Positions 17,821 to 27,251 of a DNA stretch of 64,000 bases are shown here, in pieces. Origin of the DNA: Robiginitalea sp. SC105 (GTDB lineage Bacteria; Bacteroidota; Bacteroidia; Flavobacteriales; Flavobacteriaceae). The translations under genes and the position numbers were made by a program. The notes under the pieces were generated by a model. It did not search any database. It was not told the origin of the DNA and was given only the letters and a program-made list of their open reading frames with translations. The stretch lies in the NCBI RefSeq assembly GCF_014243345.1, contig NZ_JACLZF010000001.1, forward strand, positions 1,426,001 to 1,490,000, written 5' to 3'. Numbering within the stretch: the first letter of the stretch is position 1; each line of letters starts with the position of its first letter.

Positions 17821-18771
17821 ATGCAGGGAACCGTATATAAATCGACCGGGAGTTGGTATACCGTCAGGGATGCGTCCGGCGAATTCCACAATTGCCGGAT
17901 CAAGGGGAAATTCCGCCTGCAGGGCATCAAAAGCACCAACCCGGTGGCAGTCGGGGACCAGGTCACCTTCCGCCTGGAGACGATCGGGGATGAAACCGTG
18001 GGCAACATCGAGGAAATTGCCCCCCGCAGGAATTACATCATCCGTAAATCCGTCAACCTCTCCAAACAAACCCATATCATCGCCGCCAACATCGACCAGG
18101 TCTTCCTCCTGGTCACCCTGGAAAACCCAAAGACCTACCCGGCCTTTATCGACCGGTTCCTGGCCACGGCGGAAGCCTACCAGGTGCCCTGTGTCCTGTT
18201 GTTCAACAAAACGGATGCAACGGCCCCCGACATGGAGGAGGAGGTAAACGAAATGTATGAGCTCTATTCCGATATCGGCTATAACTGCCTGCGTATTTCG
18301 GCCCGGACGGGGGAACGGGTAGACGAGGTCCGGCAGCTGATGGTAGGGAAGACTTCCATGTTCGCGGGGCATTCGGGGGTCGGGAAATCCACCCTGATCA
18401 ACCAAATCGAACCCGGCCTGGAACTGCGGACCTCGGAAATTTCAGAGCAGCACCGACAGGGGCAGCACACCACGACCTTTGCGGAGATGTACGACCTGTC
18501 CTTCGGGGGGCGCATCATCGATACGCCTGGTATCAAAGGCTTTGGCCTGGTGGATATGGAACCGGAGGAAATCGGGGATTACTTCCCGGAGCTCTTTGAG
18601 CTGAAATCCGAATGCAAGTTCAACAACTGCCTCCACCTGGATGAGCCCAGCTGTGCGGTCAAGGAGGCGGTAAGGGAAGGGCGGATCCGCAAGAGCAGGT
18701 ACCGTTCCTATGTACAAATGGTAACCGGGGAGGAAGATACCTACCGGCAGGACCCCTTTCAGGAAGCATGA
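17821..18771 (+). CDS. rsgA: ribosome small subunit-dependent GTPase A
   Basis: A 316-residue circularly permuted GTPase: N-terminal OB fold ([15 protein letters not shown]), then G4 NKTD, G1 [10 protein letters not shown]3 DTPGIKGFG, and a C-terminal zinc finger with Cys/His ligands in [14 protein letters not shown]. RsgA acts in late 30S subunit maturation. The start is ATG 17821; the longer open frame upstream overlaps a probable promoter (TTAATTTG, 17795-17802). The stop overlaps the dtd start by 4 bases. Confidence 0.96.
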   Translation: MQGTVYKSTGSWYTVRDASGEFHNCRIKGKFRLQGIKSTNPVAVGDQVTFRLETIGDETVGNIEEIAPRRNYIIRKSVNLSKQTHIIAANIDQVFLLVTLENPKTYPAFIDRFLATAEAYQVPCVLLFNKTDATAPDMEEEVNEMYELYSDIGYNCLRISARTGERVDEVRQLMVGKTSMFAGHSGVGKSTLINQIEPGLELRTSEISEQHRQGQHTTTFAEMYDLSFGGRIIDTPGIKGFGLVDMEPEEIGDYFPELFELKSECKFNNCLHLDEPSCAVKEAVREGRIRKSRYRSYVQMVTGEEDTYRQDPFQEA

Positions 18772-19220
18772 GGGCGGTGGTACAAAGGGTCCGGGAGGCC
18801 CGTGTTTCGGTGGAAGGGGCTGTGGTATCCGAAATCGGGGAAGGGCTGCTGGTGCTCCTCGGGGTGGAAACCGGGGACACCCGGGATGAAATGGAGTGGC
18901 TCTGCCGGAAAATCGCCAACCTCCGCATCTTCCCCGATTCCGAGGGGCAAATGAACCGGTCCCTCCTGGAAACGGGGGGACGCGCCATCGTAGTCAGCCA
19001 GTTTACCTTGCTGGCTGCCACCAAAAAGGGGAACCGGCCCTCTTATATCCGCGCCGCACCCCCTGAAGAGGCCATCCCCCTGTACGAAGCCTTTGTGGCC
19101 CTGCTGCAGGAATTGCTGGGCCTGGAGGTGGGTACAGGCGAATTCGGGGCAGACATGCAGGTAGCCCTGGTCAACGACGGGCCGGTAACGATCTGCATCG
19201 ACAGCCGCCGGCGGGAATAA
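18768..19220 (+). CDS. dtd: D-aminoacyl-tRNA deacylase
   Basis: A 150-residue protein of normal length for DTD. It starts [15 protein letters not shown] and contains the active-site [17 protein letters not shown] (the conserved SQFTL motif) and the cross-subunit Gly-Pro motif NDGPVT near the C-terminus. It hydrolyses D-aminoacyl-tRNAs and mischarged Gly-tRNA(Ala). It overlaps rsgA by 4 bases and is cotranscribed with it. Confidence 0.96.
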   Translation: MRAVVQRVREARVSVEGAVVSEIGEGLLVLLGVETGDTRDEMEWLCRKIANLRIFPDSEGQMNRSLLETGGRAIVVSQFTLLAATKKGNRPSYIRAAPPEEAIPLYEAFVALLQELLGLEVGTGEFGADMQVALVNDGPVTICIDSRRRE

Positions 19221-19295
19221 AGCCCGGTTTAGCCGGGGCGCGTGCCTGCGGCCATGAATAAAGCCCGGGGCATCCCGGGAATTGCACCAGATTTA

Positions 19296-19327
19296 TTGTG
19301 AAGAATCCGCCGGAACAAGTAGTTTTG
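19296..19327 (+). promoter_or_regulatory. promoter TTG-N21-TAGTTTTG (MazG-like gene)
   Basis: TTG at 19296-19298 and TAGTTTTG at 19320-19327 are separated by 21 bases, matching the Bacteroidetes -33/-7 arrangement. The ATG lies 16 bases after the -7 element. Confidence 0.65.
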
Positions 19328-19343
19328 GCAAAAACACCATCGG

Positions 19344-19670
19344 ATGGAACTCAAGGGAGCACAACAGGCAGTGGATAACTGGATACAGGCCCACGGGGTC
19401 CGCTATTTTGACGAGCTGACCAATATGGCCCAGCTTACCGAAGAGGTAGGGGAGGTGGCCCGGATCATTGCGCGCCGGTACGGGGAGCAGAGCGAAAAGG
19501 AATCCGACAGGGAGAAAGACCTGGGCGAGGAACTGGCAGACGTAGTCTTTGTGGTGCTCTGCCTGGCCAATCAGACCGGGATTGACCTGGAGGCCTCCTT
19601 CAACCGGAAACTCGAGCTGAAAGCCCGCCGGGACCACGACCGCCACCAGGGGAATGAAAAACTGAAATAG
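19344..19670 (+). CDS. MazG-like nucleotide pyrophosphohydrolase
   Basis: A 108-residue all-helical protein with the MazG/iMazG metal-binding pattern: LTEEVGEVARIIARRYGE (E-E-x-x-E) and later DLGEELADVVFVVLCLANQ (E-x-x-D). These short proteins hydrolyse nucleoside triphosphates to monophosphates, acting as house-cleaning enzymes; substrate is not predictable. It has its own promoter and lies 33 bases before aroA, which also has its own. Confidence 0.88.
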   Translation: MELKGAQQAVDNWIQAHGVRYFDELTNMAQLTEEVGEVARIIARRYGEQSEKESDREKDLGEELADVVFVVLCLANQTGIDLEASFNRKLELKARRDHDRHQGNEKLK

Positions 19671-19673
19671 GCT

Positions 19674-19681
19674 ATCTTTGC
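19674..19681 (+). promoter_or_regulatory. TAnnTTTG -7 element for aroA
   Basis: TATCTTTG begins 4 bases after the MazG-like stop codon and ends 21 bases before the aroA TTG start at 19703, giving a short leader. Confidence 0.6.
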
Positions 19682-19702
19682 CCCGGACCAAAAGCCCTTG
19701 AT

Positions 19703-20932
19703 TTGAATCTGCAACTAAGCGGCCCCAAGCAGCAGCGCCTGCAAAAAGACCTTACCATTACCGGCTCAAAAAGCGAGTCCAACAGGTTGTTGCTGCTGCA
19801 AGCCCTCTTCCCGGATATCCGGATCGAAAACCTCTCCAATTCCGACGATGCACAGGTCATGAAGGCCGGCCTGCAATCCCGGGCGGATACCGTGGACATC
19901 CACCATGCGGGTACGGCCATGCGTTTTTTAACCGCCTATTTTGCCAGCCGTCCCGGTCGGGAAGTGACCCTTACCGGCTCCCCCCGTATGAAAGAACGCC
20001 CCATCCGGGTTCTGGTGGATGCCCTCCGGGACCTCGGTGCACAAATCGAGTACCTGGAAACCGAGGGCTGCCCGCCCCTGCGGATCCGCGGGACCCGGCT
20101 TGGGAAGTCCCGGGTGTCCCTGCCGGCCGATATCAGCAGCCAGTACATTTCCGCCCTGTTGCTCATTGCCGCCGACCTCCCGGGCGGTTTGGAGATCACC
20201 CTGGAAGGGACCATCACCTCCGTGCCCTATATCCGGATGACCCTGCGTTTACTGGAGCGTATCGGCATCGAGACCGAATTTGAGGGGAACACGATCCGTG
20301 TCCATCGTGCCGCCACTCTGCCCGGGCAAACCTGTACGGTGGAATCTGACTGGAGTTCGGCCTCCTATTTTTACAGCATGGTGGCCCTGTCCCCGGTCAC
20401 CAGCCAGATCGGGCTGAGGTCCTACCGGCGCGATTCCCTCCAGGGCGACAGCATCCTGCCCACCCTCTTCGGGAAGCTAGGGGTGGAATCTCATTTTGAA
20501 GGGGACCGGCTCGAAATCACCCGCAGCGGTGACCCCGTGTCTGAGATGCTGCAACTGGACCTGATCCGGACCCCCGACCTGGCACAAACCATCGCCGTTT
20601 GTTGCTTCGGCCTCGGGATTGGTTGCGAGCTCACCGGCCTGCACACGCTGAAAATTAAGGAAACCGACCGCCTGGTGGCCCTGGAAAGGGAACTCTCCAA
20701 ACTCGGCGCGCCCATCCGCGTAACCGACAGCTCCCTCCACCTGGAACCCAGCCGCCGGATCATCGCCATGCAGCGTATCAGCACCTACAACGACCACCGG
20801 ATGGCCATGGCCTTTGCACCCCTGGCGCTGAAGACGGACCTGATCATCGAGGATGCCGGGGTGGTATCCAAATCCTACCCGGATTTCTGGTCGGACCTGG
20901 AGCAGCTGGGGTTCCTCAGCAGGGAAGTGTAG
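19703..20932 (+). CDS. aroA: 3-phosphoshikimate 1-carboxyvinyltransferase (EPSP synthase)
   Basis: A 409-residue EPSP synthase that joins PEP to shikimate-3-phosphate in the chorismate pathway. Visible active-site signatures are GSKSESNR (Lys, Ser and Arg binding substrate), GTAMRFLTAYFA, PRMKERPI, and late KETDRL and NDHRMAMA. Translation appears to start at TTG 19703; the region between it and the -7 element at 19674 has no ATG in frame. The gene lies apart from the aromatic operon at 12.5-16.4 kb and lacks that operon's attenuator. Confidence 0.95.
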   Translation: MNLQLSGPKQQRLQKDLTITGSKSESNRLLLLQALFPDIRIENLSNSDDAQVMKAGLQSRADTVDIHHAGTAMRFLTAYFASRPGREVTLTGSPRMKERPIRVLVDALRDLGAQIEYLETEGCPPLRIRGTRLGKSRVSLPADISSQYISALLLIAADLPGGLEITLEGTITSVPYIRMTLRLLERIGIETEFEGNTIRVHRAATLPGQTCTVESDWSSASYFYSMVALSPVTSQIGLRSYRRDSLQGDSILPTLFGKLGVESHFEGDRLEITRSGDPVSEMLQLDLIRTPDLAQTIAVCCFGLGIGCELTGLHTLKIKETDRLVALERELSKLGAPIRVTDSSLHLEPSRRIIAMQRISTYNDHRMAMAFAPLALKTDLIIEDAGVVSKSYPDFWSDLEQLGFLSREV

Positions 20933-20983
20933 GCTGTCCGAACTGCAATTTCCAAGCATTTTTCACATAAGTCCCGGATTTTC

Positions 20984-21015
20984 TTGACATCCCCTGTTTA
21001 TGGGTCGTATATTTG
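20984..21015 (+). promoter_or_regulatory. promoter TTG-N21-TATATTTG (queA)
   Basis: TTG at 20984-20986 and an exact TAnnTTTG (TATATTTG, 21008-21015) are 21 bases apart, the textbook Bacteroidetes spacing. queA starts 27 bases downstream. Confidence 0.75.
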
Positions 21016-21042
21016 CAGCCGCAAAAAACACGAACTCCGGAT

Positions 21043-22092
21043 ATGAAACTATCGCATTTTAATTTTGAGCTTCCCAAGGAACTCCTTGCCGAATACCCGA
21101 CTGAAAACCGGGACGAGTCCAAACTGATGGTCGTACACAGGGATACCGGCAAAATCGAACACAAACTGTTCAAGGACCTGATCGACTACTTTGAGGAAGA
21201 CGATGTGATGGTACTCAACAACACCAAGGTTTTTCCGGCCCGCCTCTACGGGAACAAGGAAAAGACCGGGGCACGTATCGAAGTATTCCTGCTCCGCGAG
21301 CTGAATGAAGAGCAGCGCCTGTGGGACGTGCTGGTAGACCCGGCCCGGAAAATCCGGATCGGCAACAAGCTGTATTTCGGGGAGGACGAAGCACTGGTGG
21401 CTGAAGTGATCGACAACACCACCTCCCGGGGTCGGACCCTTCGCTTCCTCTATGACGGTTCCTATACGGATTTCCGCCGGAAACTCCGGGAACTGGGGCA
21501 GACCCCCCTGCCGAAGTACATCAAGCGGGACCCGGAGCCCCAGGACGAGTCCCGCTACCAGACCATCTATGCCAAGTACGAGGGCGCAGTGGCTGCCCCG
21601 ACCGCCGGGCTCCACTTTTCCAAACACCTGCTGAAAAGGCTGGAGATCAAGGGGATCAATTTTGCGGAACTCACCCTCCATGTGGGCCTGGGAACTTTCA
21701 GCCCGGTTGAGGTGGAGGACCTTTCCAAGCACAAGATGGACAGCGAGGAGCTGGTCATCGACGAGCGGGCCACGGAAATCGTCAATACGGCAAAGCGCCA
21801 CAAAAGGAAGGTATGCGCCGTGGGCACCACGGTGATGCGCGGCCTGGAGAGCGCCGTCTCCTCCGAGCACATGCTCAATACGCACGAGGGATGGACCAAC
21901 AAGTTTATCTTCCCCCCCTATGAATTCAGCATTGCCAATTGCATGGTGACCAATTTCCACCTGCCCAAGTCGACGCTGCTGATGATGGTTTCCGCCTTTA
22001 TGGGCCACGACCTGATGAAGCGCGCCTACAAGGAAGCCATCCTGGAGCAGTATCGCTTTTACTCCTACGGGGATGCGATGCTGATCCTGTAA
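21043..22092 (+). CDS. queA: tRNA preQ1(34) S-adenosylmethionine ribosyltransferase-isomerase
   Basis: A 349-residue QueA, which transfers and isomerises the ribosyl group of SAM onto preQ1 in tRNA to form epoxyqueuosine. Family signatures include the start [51 protein letters not shown] and the C-terminal [19 protein letters not shown] 21043 is favoured because it follows the promoter at 20984-21015 and fits the family N-terminus. rlmN follows 40 bases later. Confidence 0.96.
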   Translation: MKLSHFNFELPKELLAEYPTENRDESKLMVVHRDTGKIEHKLFKDLIDYFEEDDVMVLNNTKVFPARLYGNKEKTGARIEVFLLRELNEEQRLWDVLVDPARKIRIGNKLYFGEDEALVAEVIDNTTSRGRTLRFLYDGSYTDFRRKLRELGQTPLPKYIKRDPEPQDESRYQTIYAKYEGAVAAPTAGLHFSKHLLKRLEIKGINFAELTLHVGLGTFSPVEVEDLSKHKMDSEELVIDERATEIVNTAKRHKRKVCAVGTTVMRGLESAVSSEHMLNTHEGWTNKFIFPPYEFSIANCMVTNFHLPKSTLLMMVSAFMGHDLMKRAYKEAILEQYRFYSYGDAMLIL

Positions 22093-22132
22093 CCCGAACC
22101 GGCTGCGCAGCAGCCAAAAACGAACCGAACTT

Positions 22133-23176
22133 ATGAAGGCCGAGGCAAAAAAGGACATCCGTGCCCTGAGCAGGGAAGCGCTTCGGGACTTTTTCGAAGG
22201 GCGGGGACTGCAGGCGTTCCGGGGGAACCAGGTCTATGAATGGCTCTGGAAAAAGGGGGCGCATTCCTTTGAGGAGATGACCAACCTGTCCCTGGACCTG
22301 AGGGAACAGCTCGCCACGGAGTTTACCATCAACCACATCGAGGTGGACCGCATGCAGCGGAGCGCCGACGGCACGGTAAAAAACGCCGTCCGCCTCCACG
22401 ACGGCCTGGTGGTGGAATCCGTGCTCATACCCACCGAGAACCGCACCACGGCCTGCGTCTCCAGCCAGGTGGGCTGCAGCCTGGATTGCAAATTCTGCGC
22501 AACGGCCCAGCTCAAGCGGATGCGCAACCTGAACCCCGATGAGATTTACGACCAGGTCATGGTGATCGACCGGCAGAGCCGGCTGTATTACAACCGCCCG
22601 TTGAGCAACATCGTATTCATGGGGATGGGGGAACCGCTCATGAACTACCCCAACATGATGAAGGCCATTGCCAAGATCACTTCCCCGGAGGGTTTGGGCA
22701 TGTCGCCAAGGCGCATCACGGTCTCCACCTCGGGCGTACCCAAGATGATCCGCCGCATGGCCGATGAAGGCCCCCGGTTCAACCTCGCGGTTTCCCTCCA
22801 TTCCGCCATTGACCGGACCCGCTCCTCCATTATGCCCTTCAACGAAACCTTCCCGCTTGCGGATCTGCGGGAGGCCATCGCTTACTGGTACAGCCAGACC
22901 GGGAGCCGGGTGACCTACGAATACGTGGTCTGGGAGGGGATCAATGACCAGCCCGAGGATGTGGCTGCCCTACTCGAATTCTGCAGGGCAGCCCCCTGCA
23001 AGGTCAACCTGATCGAATACAACCCCATCGGGGACGACGGCTTCCGCCAGGCCCCCGAGCCGGCCCTGAATGCCTATATCGACGCCCTGGAAAATGCCGG
23101 CATCACCGTCACGGTCCGCCGGTCGCGCGGCAAGGACATCGATGCGGCCTGCGGGCAGCTGGCCAATAAATCCTGA
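22133..23176 (+). CDS. rlmN: 23S rRNA (adenine2503-C2)/tRNA A37 methyltransferase RlmN
   Basis: A 347-residue radical SAM methyltransferase. The [4Fe-4S] ligands are in CSLDCKFC (CxxxCxxC), with QVGC just before and FMGMGEPLMNYPN after, both typical of RlmN. A C-terminal Cys (DAACGQL) corresponds to the methyl-carrying catalytic Cys. It modifies A2503 of 23S rRNA and some tRNAs. It follows queA by 40 bases and is probably cotranscribed. Confidence 0.96.
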   Translation: MKAEAKKDIRALSREALRDFFEGRGLQAFRGNQVYEWLWKKGAHSFEEMTNLSLDLREQLATEFTINHIEVDRMQRSADGTVKNAVRLHDGLVVESVLIPTENRTTACVSSQVGCSLDCKFCATAQLKRMRNLNPDEIYDQVMVIDRQSRLYYNRPLSNIVFMGMGEPLMNYPNMMKAIAKITSPEGLGMSPRRITVSTSGVPKMIRRMADEGPRFNLAVSLHSAIDRTRSSIMPFNETFPLADLREAIAYWYSQTGSRVTYEYVVWEGINDQPEDVAALLEFCRAAPCKVNLIEYNPIGDDGFRQAPEPALNAYIDALENAGITVTVRRSRGKDIDAACGQLANKS

Positions 23177-23194
23177 AGCGTCTCCGGGAAGGGG

Positions 23195-23953
23195 TTATCT
23201 TTCTGCAAGGGTGCTGTCGATGGCCCCCAGGAGGTTGATGGCGTACTCCCGGGCCCCCCGGATGCGGTCTATGGTTTCTTTTTTTCGCATGGCGCTGGTG
23301 CGCAGCATGTTGCGGACCCTGGGAGTCTTTAACAGGCGTACCAATTCACTTTTGCGAGCCGTTTCGGATTGCAGGGCGGGCAGGGAATCACCGACAAAAA
23401 TCTCGTGGTAGTAATTCTCGAAGTCCGGGTTGTAATACCAGAACTGCGCCTCATTCAATGCCGATTTGGAATCCCAGTCAATAAAGTTGCGGTAGTTGTT
23501 CTGGATGGTGGTGTAATAGTCGTTCACCCGGTCAAAGAGGTCCCCGAAACCGGCAAGTTCCGTCAGGCCGATACTTTCCATTTTGTGAAAGGTAGGGGAC
23601 ACGAAATCCACGGTCCGGTATTTGGGGGTTACCAAATCCATGATCGAATCCCCGGGCATATCCCCAAAATCCCGGGTGCCCAGTGCTTTCAGTCGATCCT
23701 GGTAGATCTCCGTATACATTTCGATGACCTCCTTCAAATTGGCAGTGTCCCGCACCAGGTCGCTGCGGAGGTTGCGGACGAGCTCCAGGGACTGCCGCTC
23801 CTGTTTTTTCAGGATGTCCCAGTTATTGACCTGGAAGGCGATCAGGATCCCGATAACGATGAGCAGGATCTCGCCCAGGGCATAGAGCAGGTACCTTTTG
23901 ACCTTTTGGTCTTCGATCAGCCGATACCGGAGTTTATGCCAGAGTCTTACCAT
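23195..23953 (-). CDS. DUF6090-type membrane protein
   Basis: A 252-residue protein with one transmembrane helix near the N-terminus in the characteristic context KRYLLYALGEILLIVIGILIAFQVNNWD, which matches the flavobacterial DUF6090 pattern. The remainder is mostly helical and hydrophilic, predicted periplasmic, and function is unknown. It converges on rlmN with 18 bases between stops. Such proteins are abundant and often duplicated in Flavobacteriia. Confidence 0.8.
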   Translation of the reverse strand: MVRLWHKLRYRLIEDQKVKRYLLYALGEILLIVIGILIAFQVNNWDILKKQERQSLELVRNLRSDLVRDTANLKEVIEMYTEIYQDRLKALGTRDFGDMPGDSIMDLVTPKYRTVDFVSPTFHKMESIGLTELAGFGDLFDRVNDYYTTIQNNYRNFIDWDSKSALNEAQFWYYNPDFENYYHEIFVGDSLPALQSETARKSELVRLLKTPRVRNMLRTSAMRKKETIDRIRGAREYAINLLGAIDSTLAER

Positions 23954-24095
23954 TACTGAAGTACTGCTTGTTCCGGTCCGGCGCGGATTTCACCGGGACC
24001 CGTCAGGGGAAAGTTACAAAAAAACGAGTTTGGGGGCCGGGGGCGCAAAGTAGGCTGTTTGGGCACTTTCATGACGGGGGTGCCGCCATTTTACC

Positions 24096-24103
24096 TACTT
24101 TTA
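24096..24103 (+). promoter_or_regulatory. -7-like element for the polyprenyl synthase gene
   Basis: TACTTTTA differs from TAnnTTTG by the last base, a variant also seen before dnaG. The TTG start lies 34 bases downstream. Confidence 0.45.
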
Positions 24104-24137
24104 TAGCCACTAAGCCAGACCTTCCAAAAAGAGCAGT

Positions 24138-25115
24138 TTGAAGACCAGCGCCCGCATTCGTGAGCCCATTGAAAAGGAGATGGAACTCTTTGAAAAAAAG
24201 TTCCACCAGTCCATGTCTTCCCAGGTGCCCCTGCTCAACCGGATCACGTACTACATTGTCAACCGGAAGGGCAAGCAGATGCGGCCCATGTTCGTGTTCC
24301 TGACTGCCAAACTGCTCAACGACGGGGTCGTAAATGAACGCACCTACCGGGGTGCCTCGGTCATCGAGCTGATCCATACGGCCAGCCTGGTGCACGACGA
24401 TGTGGTGGATGAGAGTTTCAAACGGCGGGGCTTCTTTTCCATCAACGCGCTCTGGAAGAACAAGATCGCGGTGCTGGTGGGGGATTTCCTGCTGGCCAGG
24501 GGGATGTTGCTCTCCGTCGACAACGGGGATTTTGACCTGCTGCGCATCATTTCGGGTGCGATGCGGGAGATCAGCGAAGGGGAACTGCTGCAGCTGGAAA
24601 AGGCGCGCCGCCTGGACATTACCGAAGATGTGTACTACGAGATCATCCGACAGAAGACAGCCACGCTGATTGCAGCCTGTTGCAGCCTGGGCGCGGCTTC
24701 CGTAAAACCGGATACCGAGTATGTGGAAACCTTCCGGAAATTCGGGGAACGCTGCGGTATGGCCTTCCAGATCAAGGACGATTTGTTCGATTACGGGGAA
24801 AACCGGATCGGCAAACCCACGGGGATCGACATCAAGGAGCAGAAAATGACGCTCCCGCTCATACACGCCCTGAATTCGGCATCGGACAGGGACCGGAAAT
24901 GGCTCATCAATTCGGTCAAAAACCACAACACCGACAAAAAGCGGGTGAAGGAGGTGATCGCATTCGTCAAGGATTCCGGCGGGCTCCAGTACGCCGAGCA
25001 GCGCATGCTGCATTTTAAGCAGGAAGCCCTGCAGATGCTCACGGCCTATCCGGAGAGCCCATACCGGGAGGCCCTGGAGCTGATGGTAAACTACGTGGTG
25101 GACCGGAAGCAATAA
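24138..25115 (+). CDS. trans-polyprenyl diphosphate synthase
   Basis: A 325-residue all-helical prenyltransferase with the first Asp-rich motif LVHDDVVDES (FARM) near residue 88, the K-Q/M-R start signature GKQMRPM, and the second Asp-rich region KDDLFDY (SARM). It condenses isopentenyl diphosphate units into a long-chain product, probably the side chain of menaquinone. Small residues before FARM (IHTASL) fit a long-chain rather than C15/C20 enzyme. Translation begins at TTG 24138 since no upstream ATG is in frame after the promoter. Confidence 0.9.
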   Translation: MKTSARIREPIEKEMELFEKKFHQSMSSQVPLLNRITYYIVNRKGKQMRPMFVFLTAKLLNDGVVNERTYRGASVIELIHTASLVHDDVVDESFKRRGFFSINALWKNKIAVLVGDFLLARGMLLSVDNGDFDLLRIISGAMREISEGELLQLEKARRLDITEDVYYEIIRQKTATLIAACCSLGAASVKPDTEYVETFRKFGERCGMAFQIKDDLFDYGENRIGKPTGIDIKEQKMTLPLIHALNSASDRDRKWLINSVKNHNTDKKRVKEVIAFVKDSGGLQYAEQRMLHFKQEALQMLTAYPESPYREALELMVNYVVDRKQ

Positions 25116-25152
25116 CATACTTTATGAATGAATCCGTACAAAAAGCGTAGAT

Positions 25153-25599
25153 ATGAAAAGTACATTTAAGGTTTTTATTTTTATTGGCATCACGTTCCTC
25201 CTGATGTCCACTCACAGTGTTTACAGCCAAAAACAACTGGATGAAGAGACAATCGCCGATTTGCAAAAAACGAGTCAGTATGCCTTTGGGGTCAGTGAGG
25301 AACTCTATTTCAGGGGTGTGCTTGGGATGTACGATCTGTTGGTGGGCAACGGGGTGGAAGTGACAGACTATGAGATAGTCGTCAAGGGAAAACTCGTTGC
25401 AAAACTGGTAAAAGGATCCGAACTGGAGGAGTTTTTCCGGAAATACCGGTCTAAAGTCCGGGTAAGCATTTGCAGCGTTGCAATGGAAAAATTAAATGTT
25501 ACCGAAGACCAGTTATTCGATGGCCTGGATGTGGTGGCAACTTATTCCGTGCGCTTATTGCAATTGCAGGCCAGGGGATACAACACCCTGTTCTATTAG
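25153..25599 (+). CDS. secreted DsrE-family protein
   Basis: A 148-residue protein with a signal peptide (about 1-25, cleavage near VYSQ) followed by a DsrE/DsrF-like domain. The pattern VTDYEIVVKGKLVAKLVKGSELEEF, then VRVSICSVAMEKLNVTEDQLFDGLDVV and LLQLQARGYNTLFY matches DsrE-like sulfur-relay proteins, with a single Cys in SICSVAME at the usual reactive position. Export to the periplasm is unusual compared with cytoplasmic DsrEFH but occurs in this subfamily. It lies 37 bases after the polyprenyl synthase, but base composition is a little lower. Confidence 0.7.
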   Translation: MKSTFKVFIFIGITFLLMSTHSVYSQKQLDEETIADLQKTSQYAFGVSEELYFRGVLGMYDLLVGNGVEVTDYEIVVKGKLVAKLVKGSELEEFFRKYRSKVRVSICSVAMEKLNVTEDQLFDGLDVVATYSVRLLQLQARGYNTLFY

Positions 25600-25804
25600 G
25601 GATTCCCGGCAGGGTACGGTTCTCGGACAAAACGAAACCTTATGTCCCGTGCTGTCTTTGCCCTTCCTTCCAGCACCCGGTTGAGGGCATCGCAGAAACA
25701 TCCCCTGACTGGCAGGATTCTTGTGCTTTATAAAAAATTACGTACCCACGGGCAACCCTTTTTGCCCGGATTCCGTCTTTATAAACAGAAGCCGACAACA
25801 CACT

Positions 25805-26365
25805 GTGAAGATCATTGCCCTGTTCCGAAATGAAAAGGCCCTTATCAAAAGAGCTCAGGCAGGCCATCGCGAAGCCCAGCAGCAGCTGTACGAGCAATGG
25901 TCGCCAAAGATGCTGGCAGTCTGCAGGCGGTACATACGCGACCTGCATTTTGCGGAGGACGTAATGATCGAGGGGTTTGTCAGGGTTTTCAAGAATCTCG
26001 GAACTTTCCGCCACGACGGGAGTTTTGAGGGCTGGATCCGACGGATCATGGTGCGGCAGGCAATTGATTTTCTCCGGAAAAAGCAATTTGTCGTCCTGGA
26101 TGAGACACTGCCCGAAACGCCGGACCATACGGTCGGGGAATCGGATTTCCTGGAACTGCGCCAGATTCACGAGTTGATCGACGCGCTGCCGGAAGGCTAC
26201 CGGACCGTATTTGTGCTTTATGTCGTGGAAGGCTACAAACACCCGGAAATTGCCGAACTGCTGGACATTTCGGAGAGCACCTCCAAATCGCAGCTGTATA
26301 AGGCGCGAAAATTGCTGCAGGAGCAGCTAGAAAAACACCAAATCACCCGTTATGGCACCCGTTGA
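25805..26365 (+). CDS. ECF-type RNA polymerase sigma factor
   Basis: A 186-residue sigma-70 family protein: region 2 (EAQQQLYEQWSPKMLAVCRRYIRD then FVRVFKNLGTFRHDGSFEGWIRRIMVRQAIDFLRK) and region 4 (LDALPEGYRTVFVLYVVEGYKHPEIAELLDISESTSKSQLYKARK), separated by a short linker. The probable start is GTG 25805; the frame is open upstream to 25721 but that part is not sigma-like. A hairpin (CGGGCAA/TTGCCCG, 25749-25768) lies in the 205-base gap before it and may be a weak terminator. The following gene overlaps its 3' end by 14 bases. Confidence 0.9.
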   Translation: MKIIALFRNEKALIKRAQAGHREAQQQLYEQWSPKMLAVCRRYIRDLHFAEDVMIEGFVRVFKNLGTFRHDGSFEGWIRRIMVRQAIDFLRKKQFVVLDETLPETPDHTVGESDFLELRQIHELIDALPEGYRTVFVLYVVEGYKHPEIAELLDISESTSKSQLYKARKLLQEQLEKHQITRYGTR

Positions 26366-27170
26366 ATTTGAAAAGAATATCAAAGAGAAATTGCAGCGGC
26401 AGGAAATCCAGCCGTCGAAGGAGGCATGGGAGCGCATCGAAGCCCGGCTGGGCGACAGGGGCCCGAGGCGTAACCGGAACCGGTTGGCGCCCTGGGCATA
26501 CGGGGCTGCGGCAGCCCTGGTGATCGCCCTGGGGGTGCGGATGATGACCCTGACGGATCCGGATCCTGTCTCCGGGGAAAACCCGGAGCTCGCCTCCCCT
26601 GAGGCGGGTAAAACCTTGCCGGCCCAGGATTTGCCGGGGGTGGAACCGGGGCAACCGGCCGATCCCGTGCCCTCCACGGACGCGGTACCCCCAACGGGCA
26701 CCCTCGCCTCTGACGGACCCACAGGATCCCAGCCGGAAGGCGCGGACCGGGATCGCACAGGGCAAACCCCGAAGGCCGCATACCGGAAGCCGGGGAAAAC
26801 CGATGCAGCCCTTGCCCTGTCCGGCAAAAAGCCGGATACAGGAGAAACGCACGGCCGGCTGGCCCCGGAAGAGACAGCGGACCTCGCATCGCAAATCGAC
26901 CGGCAGGTGGGAGCCGTCCTGGAAGAAGTCGCACTGCTCGAATCGGAAGGGGCACGTGTGAGCGATGCCGAAATCGATTCCCTGCTTCGGGAGGCGCGGG
27001 AGCGGATAGCGGCCGGATCCTACCGGATGCCCCGGGATTCGGTGGATGCCCTTTCCCTGCTCTCGGATGCGGAGGAGGAACTGGACCAGACATTCCGGGA
27101 GGAATTGTTCGACAAGCTCAAAACCGGATTTATGAAGGTGCGCACCGCCGTCGCCGACCGGAACAACTAA
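26352..27170 (+). CDS. single-pass membrane protein, candidate anti-sigma regulator
   Basis: A 272-residue protein with a soluble N-terminus (about 1-45, with EKNIKEKLQRQEIQPSKEAWERIEARL), one transmembrane segment (about 47-65, WAYGAAAALVIALGVRMM), a Pro/Gly/Asp-rich low-complexity linker, and a helical C-terminal region. Its start lies inside the sigma factor gene, the usual sign of translational coupling. Topology and context suggest a membrane-bound regulator of the sigma factor, but no ZAS or DUF motif was recognised, so this is inference. Confidence 0.75.
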   Translation: MAPVEFEKNIKEKLQRQEIQPSKEAWERIEARLGDRGPRRNRNRLAPWAYGAAAALVIALGVRMMTLTDPDPVSGENPELASPEAGKTLPAQDLPGVEPGQPADPVPSTDAVPPTGTLASDGPTGSQPEGADRDRTGQTPKAAYRKPGKTDAALALSGKKPDTGETHGRLAPEETADLASQIDRQVGAVLEEVALLESEGARVSDAEIDSLLREARERIAAGSYRMPRDSVDALSLLSDAEEELDQTFREELFDKLKTGFMKVRTAVADRNN

Positions 27171-27251
27171 CACCCAATGATACCGTAAAAATCACCGATC
27201 CCGAAAGGGGTCCGGGAGGAGTCTATTCATCAATCATCAAATCACAAAACA

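Noticed and set aside
19223-19282. GC-rich inverted repeats after dtd (CCCGG/CCGGG and CCCGGG/CCCGGG)
   Set aside because: Neither has a T tract, and short GC palindromes are frequent here; terminator function cannot be supported.
25749-25768. Hairpin CGGGCAA/TTGCCCG before the sigma factor gene
   Set aside because: It could be a weak terminator or leader hairpin, but no T run follows, so it is only mentioned in the sigma factor entry.
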